Assembly (NCBI GenBank): GCA_003501385.1
Contig: DNPN01000022.1
Location: 1-41,931 of the forward strand
Length of the DNA: 41,931 nucleotides
Direction: 5' to 3'
Source of the DNA: Rhizobium sp.
Lineage (GTDB): Bacteria; Pseudomonadota; Alphaproteobacteria; Rhizobiales; Rhizobiaceae
Part shown: piece after piece, positions 7,556 to 15,884 of the stretch
How the letters are laid out: each line of letters starts with the position of its first letter
Numbering within the stretch: the stretch's first letter is position 1
The notes under the pieces: generated by a model
What the model saw: the letters and a program-made list of their open reading frames with translations, nothing else
Databases searched by the model: none
What the model was told of the DNA's origin: nothing
Made by a program: the position numbers and the translations under genes

Positions 7556-8436
7556 TCGTGCGCGCCCAGATGGTGCAACAGACAATCGGCTCGATCGTGC
7601 AAATTATCCGCGCCGGCTTGTGCTTCAAAGGCACCAATCTGACTTTGCCAGTCAATCACCGCTGAAGTGATGCGGTTGGGCAGGTGCAAGTCCTGCAAGG
7701 TTTTGGCTGCCTCGCGCATTTCGGCGGCGCGCCGTGTGCCATGCACCATCATCCGCTCCAGATTGTAGGACAGACGCTTTTGCCACTGAATGCCGGGGTC
7801 AGAGGCTTGCAGCGACGCAATCACCGCATCCTCAACACCTGCCTGCCGGGCGGCCAGAATGCATTCGGCACTCAGTGCTTCCAGTCCCTTGATCATCACC
7901 GAGCGTAGCATTTTGATGGCCGAAGCCTGCCCGATCTCTGTGCCGACCACGTTGGCATTCATGTCCAGTGCTTCCAACAAGCGATGGGCTTCTTGCGCCC
8001 GCTCTGACGCAATCAAAAGTGGTGTTCGATGGCGCGCCGGATGAATGGGGGCCATGACAGCCACATCGATATAGTGCCCACCTGCGCTTGCTATGATCTG
8101 CGCTGCCTGTTGCTTGGTGGAGGGGGCACAGGAGTTACAATCGAGATAATGCGCCCCCCGCATAATCGTAGCACTTGCGCTGATGGCAGCCTCCACTGCT
8201 TGATCGGCCGTGACAAGACTGAAGATCAAGCGGCTGTTGGCCACGGCTTCATCCGGGCCTGTGGCGCAATGGACATTGAACTGACGGCAGGCGAGTTGCA
8301 GGTTGGCCCTTAAATCGCCGTGATATTTGATATCATAGGTTGATATTGGCAATTGTGGCAGTTCTGCCGATGCTGAGCGCCAACCTGCAGCCAACGCTTG
8401 CGATGCTTCTCCAAACCCGATCATGGCGATTTTCAT
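7552..8436 (-). CDS. 6PGDH-like NAD(P)-dependent dehydrogenase (DUF1932 C-terminus)
   Basis: A 294-residue predicted cytosolic oxidoreductase. The N-terminal Rossmann fold starts at MKIAMIGFGEASQAL (GxGxxx loop) and the domain has the beta-hydroxyacid dehydrogenase-like block HYLDCNSCAPSTKQ. The C-terminal helical half (IKMLRSVMIKGLEALSAECILAA) carries the probable catalytic lysine and looks like DUF1932. Substrate unknown. It is the first gene of the minus-strand arm, coupled to the LysR gene and divergent from galB across 192 bp, so it likely acts on an intermediate of the aromatic pathway. It is not homologous to LigC, the CHMS dehydrogenase of the protocatechuate 4,5-pathway, which is of the Gfo/Idh type. 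Confidence 0.75.
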   Translation of the reverse strand: MKIAMIGFGEASQALAAGWRSASAELPQLPISTYDIKYHGDLRANLQLACRQFNVHCATGPDEAVANSRLIFSLVTADQAVEAAISASATIMRGAHYLDCNSCAPSTKQQAAQIIASAGGHYIDVAVMAPIHPARHRTPLLIASERAQEAHRLLEALDMNANVVGTEIGQASAIKMLRSVMIKGLEALSAECILAARQAGVEDAVIASLQASDPGIQWQKRLSYNLERMMVHGTRRAAEMREAAKTLQDLHLPNRITSAVIDWQSQIGAFEAQAGADNLHDRADCLLHHLGAHD

Positions 8437-8519
8437 CGATTTTCCCTCCGAAAACGACGTGGGGCCTGATGATTTTCGACCCGTTTCGCTGTGATTGAGA
8501 TTGTGTCAAACTCCAGCGC

Positions 8520-8538
8520 CTATTTCTAGTCGCTATAG
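8520..8538. promoter_or_regulatory. Candidate LysR-type operator (CTAT-N11-ATAG)
   Basis: The divergent region 8437-8628 contains CTAT, 11 bases, then ATAG: an exact T-N11-A LysR box with 4-bp inverted arms. It lies about 90 bp upstream of galB and 85 bp upstream of the dehydrogenase start, well placed for control by the LysR protein encoded next door. Confidence 0.5.
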
Positions 8539-8628
8539 CATAAAATTATCGATCTTGCCGCGAAACGGAATTGGCATAGGTCCGTTACCGGATCAGGATC
8601 ATGCCATGACCCGAAGGAGGATACTATT

Positions 8629-9372
8629 TTGGAAACACCATCAGAGAAAAAGACGGCGCTGGTGATCAGTGCCCATGCAGCGGATTTTGTCTGGCGCTGC
8701 GGCGGGGCCATCGCGCTGCATGCGCAGCTGGGTTATGAGGTGACGGTGGTTTGCCTGTCCTTTGGTGAGCGTGGCGAATCGGCCAAGCTGTGGAAGCAAA
8801 AGGATATGACGCTGGAGCGGGTCAAGACGGCCCGCCGTGCCGAGGCCGAAAAAGCAGCCGTGGCGTTGGGCGTGCATGATCTGATCAGTTTTGATCTGGG
8901 CGATTATCCTTTGCGGGTCAGCGATGATGACAAATACCGGCTGGTGGATGTGATCCGCGCGGTACAACCCGCTTTCATGATGAGCCATTCCCATTATGAC
9001 CCCTATAATACCGACCATATGTATGCCACGCAGGTGGCACTGGAAACACGGATGATTGCCCAGGCCTGGGGCCACAAGCCCGGCGAAAAAGTGCTGGGCG
9101 CACCGCAGCTTTATCTGTTTGAGCCGCACCAGACCGAACAAATGGGTTGGAAACCGGATGTGTTTCTGGATATCACGCCGGTGTGGGACAAGAAGCGCGC
9201 CGCCATTGAATGCATGGAAGGGCAGGAACACCTGTGGGAGTTCTATACGCGGGTGGCGCAAAATCGTGCCAATCATTTTCAGCGTAATTCCGGCGGGCAA
9301 TCGGGCGGGCGGGCATCACAATATGCGGAGGGCTTTCAATCGGTGTTTCCACGCACCGTAGATGAGCTGTAA
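8629..9372 (+). CDS. 4-oxalomesaconate hydratase (PIG-L family), GalB
   Basis: A 247-residue cytosolic hydratase of the PIG-L/LmbE fold. GalB of Pseudomonas putida gallate catabolism belongs to this family and hydrates 4-oxalomesaconate to 4-carboxy-4-hydroxy-2-oxoadipate (CHA). Visible motifs are AHAADFVWRCGG (the family's AHPDD metal site with the two central residues changed, keeping His and the final Asp) and SHYDPYNTDH, the second metal-binding block. The start is a TTG at 8629, fixed by a strong Shine-Dalgarno GAAGGAGG at 8613-8620; there is no ATG before the first motif. Neighbours encoding CHA aldolase and oxalomesaconate tautomerase make the assignment much firmer than the fold alone would. 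Confidence 0.85.
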   Translation: METPSEKKTALVISAHAADFVWRCGGAIALHAQLGYEVTVVCLSFGERGESAKLWKQKDMTLERVKTARRAEAEKAAVALGVHDLISFDLGDYPLRVSDDDKYRLVDVIRAVQPAFMMSHSHYDPYNTDHMYATQVALETRMIAQAWGHKPGEKVLGAPQLYLFEPHQTEQMGWKPDVFLDITPVWDKKRAAIECMEGQEHLWEFYTRVAQNRANHFQRNSGGQSGGRASQYAEGFQSVFPRTVDEL

Positions 9373-9396
9373 CAATGCCGTTGGGAGGCGAAACCG

Positions 9397-10359
9397 ATGG
9401 AACCCTGTTTTGATATTGCCCATCTCGCCCATGTCGAGATGTATACCGATCAGTTTGACAAGAGCCTTGATTTTTTCGTGAACGTCTATGGCCTGACCTT
9501 AGCCGGGCAGGATGAAAATTCAGCGTACTTGCGCGCCTTTGATGATTATGAATTCCACACCCTGAAGCTCACGCGCCACCATAGCACCGGCGTGGGCCAT
9601 ATCGCCTATCGTGCCTCATCCGAGGCGGCTTTGATGCGGCGGGTCGCGGCCATTGAGGCCAGCGGTTATAAGGTGATTGGCTGGGTGGACGGAGATTTGG
9701 GCCACGGGCGCGCCTTTCGCTTTGAAGACCCCTTTGGCCATGTCTTTGAAATCTATTGGGAGACGGTGCGCTATCAACCACCGGAGGAGGAGCGTCCGGC
9801 GCTGAAAAACATCGCCCAGCGCTATCATGGCCGGGGATGCCATCCGCGCCGATTGGATCATTTGAATTTGCTGGCCTCGGATGTGCGCGAATTTCGCCGT
9901 TTCATGGAAACCTGCCTTGGCTCGCGTGTGACGGAAATGATCCAGCTGGACAATGGCCGCATTGGTGGCTGCTGGTTTACGGTCAACAACAAGACCTATG
10001 ATCTGGCCTGCACCGAAGAACATGGCGGTGGTTTTGCCCGTCTGCATCACGTGACTTACGCCACTGACACCCGCGAGGATATTTTGCGCGCCGCCGATCT
10101 GTTTCTGGAACACGGTGTGCATATCGAAACCGGGCCGCACAAACACGCCATTCAAGGCACGTTCTTTCTCTATGTCTGGGAGCCTGCGGGCAACCGGGTG
10201 GAGCTGGCCAATTCCGGGGCGCGGCTCATTCTTGCTCCCGATTGGGAGCCCGTGGTCTGGACTGAGACTGAGCGCAAGAAGGGGCAGGCCTGGGGGCTGA
10301 AAACCATCGACACCTTCCATACCCACGGAACGCCGCCCGTTGCCAAAAAGGAACATTGA
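9397..10359 (+). CDS. Type I extradiol ring-cleavage dioxygenase (two VOC domains)
   Basis: 320 residues with two tandem VOC modules (about 8-122 and 152-275), as in catechol 2,3-dioxygenase XylE. Aligned from memory to XylE, the iron ligands are His155 (DHLNLL), His218 (RLHHVTY) and Glu269 (GNRVEL); second-shell His250 and Tyr259 match XylE His246 and Tyr255. The position of XylE His199 (motif HDVA) is Tyr201 here (KTYDLA). It opens an aromatic diol using Fe(II) and O2. Between galB and the aldolase it occupies the place of gallate dioxygenase, which belongs to the unrelated LigB family. Its substrate is therefore uncertain. ATG at 9397 with GGGAGG at 9383. Confidence 0.8.
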   Translation: MEPCFDIAHLAHVEMYTDQFDKSLDFFVNVYGLTLAGQDENSAYLRAFDDYEFHTLKLTRHHSTGVGHIAYRASSEAALMRRVAAIEASGYKVIGWVDGDLGHGRAFRFEDPFGHVFEIYWETVRYQPPEEERPALKNIAQRYHGRGCHPRRLDHLNLLASDVREFRRFMETCLGSRVTEMIQLDNGRIGGCWFTVNNKTYDLACTEEHGGGFARLHHVTYATDTREDILRAADLFLEHGVHIETGPHKHAIQGTFFLYVWEPAGNRVELANSGARLILAPDWEPVVWTETERKKGQAWGLKTIDTFHTHGTPPVAKKEH

Positions 10360-10361
10360 CC

Positions 10362-11033
10362 ATGCCTGTTGTTATGCAAAATATTCCAAGGGCTGAACCT
10401 GAAATTCTTGCAGGCCTTGCCCGCGCTGGCGTGGCCAGCGTGCATGAGGCGCAAGGGCGAAAAGGCCTGCTGGCCAGCTATATGCGGCCAATTTACAGTG
10501 GTGCGCAGATTGCTGGCTCTGCCGTGACCATTTCAGCGCCTCCCGGCGACAATTGGATGATCCATGTGGCCATTGAGCAATTGCACGAGGGGGACATTCT
10601 GGTTCTGGCCCCGACATCACCCTGCGAGGATGGTTATTTTGGCGATTTGCTGGCCACGTCTGCTGCCGCGCGCGGCTGCAACGGGCTAATCATTGATGCA
10701 GGCGTGCGCGATGTGAAAGACCTCCGCGCCATGCGATTTCCGGTGTGGTCCAAGGCGATCTTTGCCCAAGGCACGGTGAAGGAAACCTTAGGCTCGGTGA
10801 ATGTGCCGATTGTCTGCGCCGGAGCCTATATTGAAGCGGGCGATGTGATCGTGGCCGATGATGATGGCGTTTGCGTTGTCAAATATGCTGAGGCTCAAAC
10901 CGTGCTGGCGGCGGCGCAAAAGCGTATTGCCAGCGAGGAGGCACGGCGTCAGCGGCTGGCGGCGGGCGAACTTGGGCTGGATATTTACAACATGCGCGAG
11001 CGGTTGGCTGAAAAGGGCTTGAAATATGTCTGA
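10362..11033 (+). CDS. 4-carboxy-4-hydroxy-2-oxoadipate aldolase (RraA fold), LigK/GalC type
   Basis: About 223 residues. It cleaves CHA to pyruvate and oxaloacetate and usually also decarboxylates oxaloacetate. The class II pyruvate aldolase/RraA signature is visible: GDLLATSAAARGC, then DAGVRDVKD, with Arg-Asp about 20 residues after the Gly-Asp. The ATG at 10362 follows the dioxygenase stop by 2 bp (TGACCATG) and an AAAGGA sequence lies upstream. The end overlaps galD by 8 bp. Family members without a pathway role (RraA) lack this gene context. Confidence 0.87.
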   Translation: MPVVMQNIPRAEPEILAGLARAGVASVHEAQGRKGLLASYMRPIYSGAQIAGSAVTISAPPGDNWMIHVAIEQLHEGDILVLAPTSPCEDGYFGDLLATSAAARGCNGLIIDAGVRDVKDLRAMRFPVWSKAIFAQGTVKETLGSVNVPIVCAGAYIEAGDVIVADDDGVCVVKYAEAQTVLAAAQKRIASEEARRQRLAAGELGLDIYNMRERLAEKGLKYV

Positions 11034-12084
11034 GGACGGAATTCGCTGCCTTTTGATGCGCGGTGGAACGTCCAAGGGGGCTTATTTTATGGCGCAAGAC
11101 CTGCCCGCTGATCCGGCCTTGCGCGATAATCTGCTGTTGCGGATCATGGGATCGCCCGATCCCCGGCAAATCGACGGGATTGGCGGAGCTGATCCGCTGA
11201 CATCAAAAGTGGCGATCCTCTCGCCGTCCAGCCGGGATGATGCGGATGTGGACTATCTGTTTTTGCAGGTGTTTGTCGATCAGGCTGTGGTGAGTGATGC
11301 GCAGCCCTGCGGCAATATTCTCGCAGGTGTTGGTCCAGCAGTGATCGAGCGCGGACTGGTGCCCATTGCGGGTGATGAAACCACGGTGCGTATCCATATG
11401 CTGAATACTGGGGAAGTGTCTGTGGCGCGGATTCAGACCCTCGATGGCAAGGTGAACTATCGTGGCAGCACGTCGATTGCCGGGGTTCCGGGCACGGCAG
11501 CGGCGGTGCCACTGTTGTTTACGAATATTGCCGGTTCCATGTGTGGCGCGCTTTTGCCAACGGGCAATGTTGTGGATGTGATTGAGGGCATAGAAGTCAC
11601 TCTGATCGACAACGGCATGCCCTGCGTGATCATGCGGGCTGCTGATTTTGGCCTCAGCGGGCAGGAAAGCCGCGATGATCTGGAAGCGAATGCGGCGCTG
11701 AAAACCCGGCTGGAGGCTATCCGGCTACAGGCTGGTCCCTTGATGAGTTTGGGGAATGTGACAACAGCGTCGGTGCCGAAAATGACTTTGGTGTCAGCAC
11801 CCGTCACGGGCGGTTCGATCTCGACGAGAAGCTTCATTCCCCATCGGGTGCATGCTTCCGTTGGGGTGCTGGCGGCGGTGACAGTGGCCACCGCCACGCG
11901 CCTGCCCGGCAGCCCGGCTTTCGCTTTGGTGGACGCGCCCAAGGATGGCAATTACGCCATTGAACATCCCACCGGCATGATGGATGTGTTTCTGGATCTG
12001 GATGATAGTGGCAGCATTCGCGGTGCAGGCACCATCAGAACCGCCCGAAAGCTGTTTGATGGTTTTGTCTTTCCGCGCCGTTAG
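11026..12084 (+). CDS. 4-oxalomesaconate tautomerase, GalD/LigU (PrpF family)
   Basis: 352 residues of the PrpF/DapF-like fold. The tautomerase converts the keto or alternative isomer of 4-oxalomesaconate to the form used by the hydratase. PrpF-family blocks are RCLLMRGGTSKGAYF (5-19), GGADPLTSKVAIL, the catalytic-loop AQPCGNILAGVGP, and HPTGMMDVFLDLDDSGS near the C-terminus. Length matches GalD (about 360). It overlaps the aldolase gene by 8 bp and is the last gene of the plus-strand operon, ending inside a terminator hairpin. Confidence 0.87.
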   Translation: MSEDGIRCLLMRGGTSKGAYFMAQDLPADPALRDNLLLRIMGSPDPRQIDGIGGADPLTSKVAILSPSSRDDADVDYLFLQVFVDQAVVSDAQPCGNILAGVGPAVIERGLVPIAGDETTVRIHMLNTGEVSVARIQTLDGKVNYRGSTSIAGVPGTAAAVPLLFTNIAGSMCGALLPTGNVVDVIEGIEVTLIDNGMPCVIMRAADFGLSGQESRDDLEANAALKTRLEAIRLQAGPLMSLGNVTTASVPKMTLVSAPVTGGSISTRSFIPHRVHASVGVLAAVTVATATRLPGSPAFALVDAPKDGNYAIEHPTGMMDVFLDLDDSGSIRGAGTIRTARKLFDGFVFPRR

Positions 12085-12133
12085 AGTCTTTCCGTGTTTC
12101 GGGGAAACACGGAAAGACTCTAACTCTTTTTTT
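12082..12133 (+). terminator. Rho-independent terminator of the gal-like operon
   Basis: A perfect 19-bp stem (12082-12100 with 12104-12122) with a 3-nt loop is followed by seven T residues at 12127-12133. The stem includes the galD stop codon TAG. Confidence 0.85.
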
Positions 12134-12183
12134 ACGCATTTCCGGACGGAAAACCGCTATGCGCTTTTCCTGGAAATGCTTTA
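12129..12183 (+). repeat. Rhizobial intergenic repeat, second copy
   Basis: About 55 bp matching 2463-2518 (opposite strand), with the same ACGCATTTCCGG, CGGAAAACCGCTA and CTTTTCCTG blocks. It lies between the two convergent operons and its last bases supply the stop codon of the minus-strand ATPase gene. Confidence 0.75.
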
Positions 12184-13836
12184 GCGATTGGAATAGGCCT
12201 GTATCAGCTCTGGGTCTTGTTTGAGACCATCCAGCCACGTCGGATCAAGCTTGGGCACCGATGAAAACAGCAGTTTCGAATAGGGATGCTGTGGTGCGGT
12301 GAGCTTGTCCGGCGTGATCTGCTCCACCTTTTGGCCGCCATACATCACCACAATCTCATCGCAAATCGCCTCAACCACCGACAGATCGTGGCTGATGAAA
12401 ATATAGGACAGGCCAAGCTCGCGCTGCAATTCCTTCAACAGATCAATGATGGCGGCAGCCACAACGGTATCCAGAGCCGATGTGATTTCATCGCAGAGAA
12501 TAAGCTTGGGGTCTGCGGCCAGTGCGCGGGCAAAATTGATGCGCTGTTTTTGTCCGCCCGACAGTTCTGACGGGCGGCGATGACGAAGTGCGCGGGGCAG
12601 ATGCACCATATCCAACAGCGCATTGATGCGGTTTTCGCGCTCCTTGCCCTTCAGGCCGTGATAGAAGGTCAGCGGGCGGCCCAGAATATCCTCAATGGAT
12701 TTTGTCGGGTTCAGCGCCGTATCGGCAGATTGGAAGACGATCTGGATTTCGCGCAATTGATCGCGGGTGCGCTCCAGACTGCTGCGGCCAAGCTCGCGGC
12801 CATTGAAGATGATATGACCGGCAGCAGAGGGCAAAATCCCGGCAATAGAGCGCGCCAGCGTGGATTTGCCACAGCCGGATTCACCAATAATGCCGAGGTT
12901 GCGGCCCTTTTCGACAATCAGGCTGACCGATTTTACCACCTGCACCATGGGCAACCCATCCGGGTTGCGGTCGCCATAGCCGGCAATCAGGTTTTCGATT
13001 TCCAGAAGCGGCTTTTGGTTCACTTCAAGTGGTTGGGTGATGCCGCGTGGTTCCGGCTCAAGGGCAGCCAGAAGCTGGCGGGTATAGGGGTGCTGGGCGT
13101 TTTCCAAAATATCCTTGGTGGTGCCGACTTCCTGCACTTCGCCGCCGCGCAGCACCACAATGCGGTCGGCAATTTGCGCCACCACGGCCAGATCGTGCGA
13201 GACGTAAACCCCGGCAATGCCGCCCTTGCGCATGACGGATTTGAAAGCGCGCAGCACTTCAATCTGGGTGGTCACATCCAGCGCTGTGGTTGGCTCATCA
13301 AAAATCACCAGTTTTGGATCGCTGATCAGCGCCATGGCGGCAGACAGCCGCTGCAATTGCCCGCCGGAGACCTGATGCGGATAGCGGTTGCCAATGGTGT
13401 CGGGATTGGGCAGAGACAGGGCGCGGAAAAGCTCAACGGCACGGATGCGGGCCTGATCGGGCGGCATCAGCTTGTGAATGCCCGTGACCTCAATCACCTG
13501 ATCAATGATGGTGATGGCCGGGTTGAAGGCCGCCGCTGCCGATTGCGGCACATAGGCCACCTCTGTGCCGCGAATGCGGGCGCGCTGCTTTTCCGACAGC
13601 GTTACCATATCCTGCCCACCCACCATGACAGAGCCGCCGCTCATGCGGCAGCCGGGGCGGGTGTGGCCCATCAATGTCAGCGCAATGGTGGTTTTACCGG
13701 ATCCGCTCTCCCCAATCAGGGCAACAATTTCGCCATCTGTGATGTCTAAGCTGATGCCCTTGATGATCTCCACCCGGCGGCCTGAATCGGTGGTTGCCTC
13801 GACCTTCAAATCACGGATTTCAACAAGATTGGCCAT
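12181..13836 (-). CDS. ABC transporter with two fused ATPase domains (Dpp/Opp type)
   Basis: About 551 residues, a DppD-DppF-like fusion. Domain 1 has Walker A GESGSGKTTIALTL, signature VSGGQLQRLSAAMAL and Walker B LVIFDEPTTALDV. Domain 2 has GESGCGKSTLARSIAG, LSGGQKQRINFARALA and LILCDEITSALDT. It drives the two neighbouring permeases. The start MANLVEIRD (13836) is chosen because its ATG overlaps the upstream permease stop (TAATG) and the fold begins there; the longer frame upstream is permease sequence in another frame. The stop lies in a repeat element. Confidence 0.9.
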   Translation of the reverse strand: MANLVEIRDLKVEATTDSGRRVEIIKGISLDITDGEIVALIGESGSGKTTIALTLMGHTRPGCRMSGGSVMVGGQDMVTLSEKQRARIRGTEVAYVPQSAAAAFNPAITIIDQVIEVTGIHKLMPPDQARIRAVELFRALSLPNPDTIGNRYPHQVSGGQLQRLSAAMALISDPKLVIFDEPTTALDVTTQIEVLRAFKSVMRKGGIAGVYVSHDLAVVAQIADRIVVLRGGEVQEVGTTKDILENAQHPYTRQLLAALEPEPRGITQPLEVNQKPLLEIENLIAGYGDRNPDGLPMVQVVKSVSLIVEKGRNLGIIGESGCGKSTLARSIAGILPSAAGHIIFNGRELGRSSLERTRDQLREIQIVFQSADTALNPTKSIEDILGRPLTFYHGLKGKERENRINALLDMVHLPRALRHRRPSELSGGQKQRINFARALAADPKLILCDEITSALDTVVAAAIIDLLKELQRELGLSYIFISHDLSVVEAICDEIVVMYGGQKVEQITPDKLTAPQHPYSKLLFSSVPKLDPTWLDGLKQDPELIQAYSNR

Positions 13837-14696
13837 TATGCACTCCGGTCGCGGATTTTTTTCGGCAGGTTGTCGATCAGCATGTTGACGCTGATGGTCA
13901 GGCTGGCAATGGCGATAGACGGAAAGATCACCGCAGGCGCGCCAAACGGCAGGCCGCCAATGTTTTCGCGCACCAAAGCGCCCCAATCCGCATAGGGCGG
14001 CTGCACGCCAAGGCCTAGAAACGACAGGCCAGACAGCAACAGCACAATAAACACAAAGCGCAAGCCAAGATCGGCCAGCACCGGCCCGGTGATATTGGGC
14101 AGAATTTCAGCGCGGATGATGTAGAAGATGTTCTCGCCGCGAATGCGCGCCACCGTGATGAAATCCATGGCATTGATATTGACCGCCAGCGAGCGGGCAA
14201 AGCGATAGGCACCGGGGATGTAAATCACCGAGAGCGTGATGATCAGCACCGGAATGGAGGAGCCAACGGCGGCCACCACTACGAGGCCAAACAGCTTTGA
14301 GGGGATGGAATTGAGCGAATCCAGCAGCCGACTCAAAATCGTATCCACCCAGCCACCAGCCACTGCCGCCAGCATGCCCAGCACCACGCCGGAAAAGCAG
14401 GCGATGGTCACAGCCGCCAGCGAAATGCCCACGGTGTAGCGCGCGCCCATCAAAATGCGCGAGAACATGTCGCGGCCGAGATAATCGGAGCCAAGCCAGA
14501 GCTGATCGCTCATCGGACCGAAATAGTCCAGATCGACAATATCGCCCACCGGATAGCGGAGCAGCAACGGTGCAAAAATCGCCACAAGTGCCCAGGCGAT
14601 AATGATCACGAGCCCGGTAATGCCGACCAGATTCATGCGATAGCCAAACCGGGGTCCGCGTGGGGTGACAGAAGGGGTTTCCACATCAATCGTCAT
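13836..14696 (-). CDS. Peptide-type ABC transporter permease, DppC-like
   Basis: 286 residues. A cytoplasmic N-terminus is followed by a first membrane segment (GITGLVIIIAWALVAIFAPLL), the OppC-type periplasmic region with WLGSDYLGRDMFSRILMGAR, then five more membrane segments. The EAA loop is VARIRGENIFYIIRAEILPNI. It begins 2 bp after the DppB-like gene stops and overlaps the ATPase start by 1 bp. Confidence 0.9.
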   Translation of the reverse strand: MTIDVETPSVTPRGPRFGYRMNLVGITGLVIIIAWALVAIFAPLLLRYPVGDIVDLDYFGPMSDQLWLGSDYLGRDMFSRILMGARYTVGISLAAVTIACFSGVVLGMLAAVAGGWVDTILSRLLDSLNSIPSKLFGLVVVAAVGSSIPVLIITLSVIYIPGAYRFARSLAVNINAMDFITVARIRGENIFYIIRAEILPNITGPVLADLGLRFVFIVLLLSGLSFLGLGVQPPYADWGALVRENIGGLPFGAPAVIFPSIAIASLTISVNMLIDNLPKKIRDRSA

Positions 14697-14698
14697 GG

Positions 14699-15649
14699 TC
14701 AGCGCAGCCTCGGATTGGACAGGATGGCAATAATGTCTGCGGCTGTGATCAGCGCCAGATAGCCAAGGCAGAAGATCATGGCGCAGCTTTGAATAAGCGG
14801 CAGATCGCGGGTGGAAACGGCGTCCACCATCAGCTTGGCAATGCCGGGATAGTTGAAGATTGTCTCGACAATAATCACCCCGCCCAGCAGATAGGACAGC
14901 GCCAGCGCCATGGAATTGACAATCGGCCCCAGCGCATTGGGCAGCGCGTGCCGCAACACGATGCGTCTGCGCGATGCGCCCTTCAGCAGTGCCATTTCAA
15001 TGTAAGGCGTATCCAGCGTTTCAATCACGGCGGCGCGGGTCATGCGGATCATCTGGGCTGATACGCCAAAGGTGAGGGTGAGAACCGGCATGGCATAGAC
15101 GCGCACAAACCCTGCGAAATCATGCACTTCATTGGCAAAGGACAGGGCAGGCAGCCATTTGAGATAAACGGCAAACACCAAAACGGCGGAGGTGGCAATC
15201 ATGAATTCGGGCACGGAAATCACGCCAATGGTCAGCACGGTGACAATGCGATCATAGAGCGAGCCGCGCATGATGGCCGAGGTAATGCCCAAGGTCAGCG
15301 CCAGCGGAACAGCGACCAGCGAGGTGATGCCCGCCAGTTTCATTGAGTTCATCAGCCGATCGGAAATCAGCTGGGTGATGGGCAGGTTATTGGCATAGGA
15401 TTTTCCCAAATCGCCATGGAACATGCCGACGACCCATTGCAGAAAGCGCCAAACGGCAGGCTCATCCAGATGCATGGCTTTGCGAAGGCCAGCGACGGCT
15501 TCAGGCGTTGCGGCCTGTCCCAACAGCATGGTGGCGGTGTCGCCGGGCAGGAATGTCGTGGCAATGAACACCAGAATCGACACGATCACCAGCGTGATCA
15601 CGGCAATGGCCAATCTATTCAGAACGAGGGACAAGACCCGATTGTTCAC
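14699..15649 (-). CDS. Peptide-type ABC transporter permease, DppB-like
   Basis: About 316 residues. The N-terminal membrane segment (LAIAVITLVIVSILVFIATTFLPGD) carries the DppB PGD motif, followed by the domain with LPITQLISDRL and five more membrane segments. The EAA loop is EMALLKGASRRRIVLRHALPNA. The start is taken as GTG at 15649 (VNNRVLSLVLNRL), which has GGAG 7 bases upstream; an upstream extension has no family-like sequence. It pairs with the DppC-like protein. Confidence 0.88.
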   Translation of the reverse strand: MNNRVLSLVLNRLAIAVITLVIVSILVFIATTFLPGDTATMLLGQAATPEAVAGLRKAMHLDEPAVWRFLQWVVGMFHGDLGKSYANNLPITQLISDRLMNSMKLAGITSLVAVPLALTLGITSAIMRGSLYDRIVTVLTIGVISVPEFMIATSAVLVFAVYLKWLPALSFANEVHDFAGFVRVYAMPVLTLTFGVSAQMIRMTRAAVIETLDTPYIEMALLKGASRRRIVLRHALPNALGPIVNSMALALSYLLGGVIIVETIFNYPGIAKLMVDAVSTRDLPLIQSCAMIFCLGYLALITAADIIAILSNPRLR

Positions 15650-15676
15650 GCAGGCACTCCTGTGATGGTTTCGTGA

Positions 15677-15840
15677 GAACCCCTCCCCAACCCTCCCCAC
15701 AAGGGGGAGGGAGTCCGGAGAAGGCGTAAGTAACGTATGGAGTTCTCATTATAATTCACGTTGTTCACAATGCTGGGTTCACAGCGCTGGCAAGGTACGC
15801 GACCTACTCCCTCCCCCGTGTGGGGAGGGGCCTTTCCTGA
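15677..15840. repeat. Inverted pair of CCCTCCCC-type repeats between permease and binding-protein genes
   Basis: CCCTCCCCACAAGGGGGAGG (from 15691) and its near-perfect inverted copy CTCCCTCCCCCGTGTGGGG (from 15808) flank about 100 bp. Each is itself a hairpin, and the two can pair with each other. This G/C-run repeat is common in alphaproteobacterial intergenic DNA. On the minus strand it lies between the binding-protein stop and the first permease, where such structures often lower downstream expression. Confidence 0.65.
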
Positions 15841-15884
15841 TGCTTTTCAGCATGTTGAACAAACACAACATTGCGGCAAGGCGA

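Noticed and set aside
12580..13749. A 389-codon plus-strand frame
   Set aside because: Antisense to the fused ATPase, whose Walker and signature motifs are complete.
13837..13986. N-terminal extension of the fused ATPase
   Set aside because: It is the downstream permease sequence read in another frame; the TAATG junction gives the real start.
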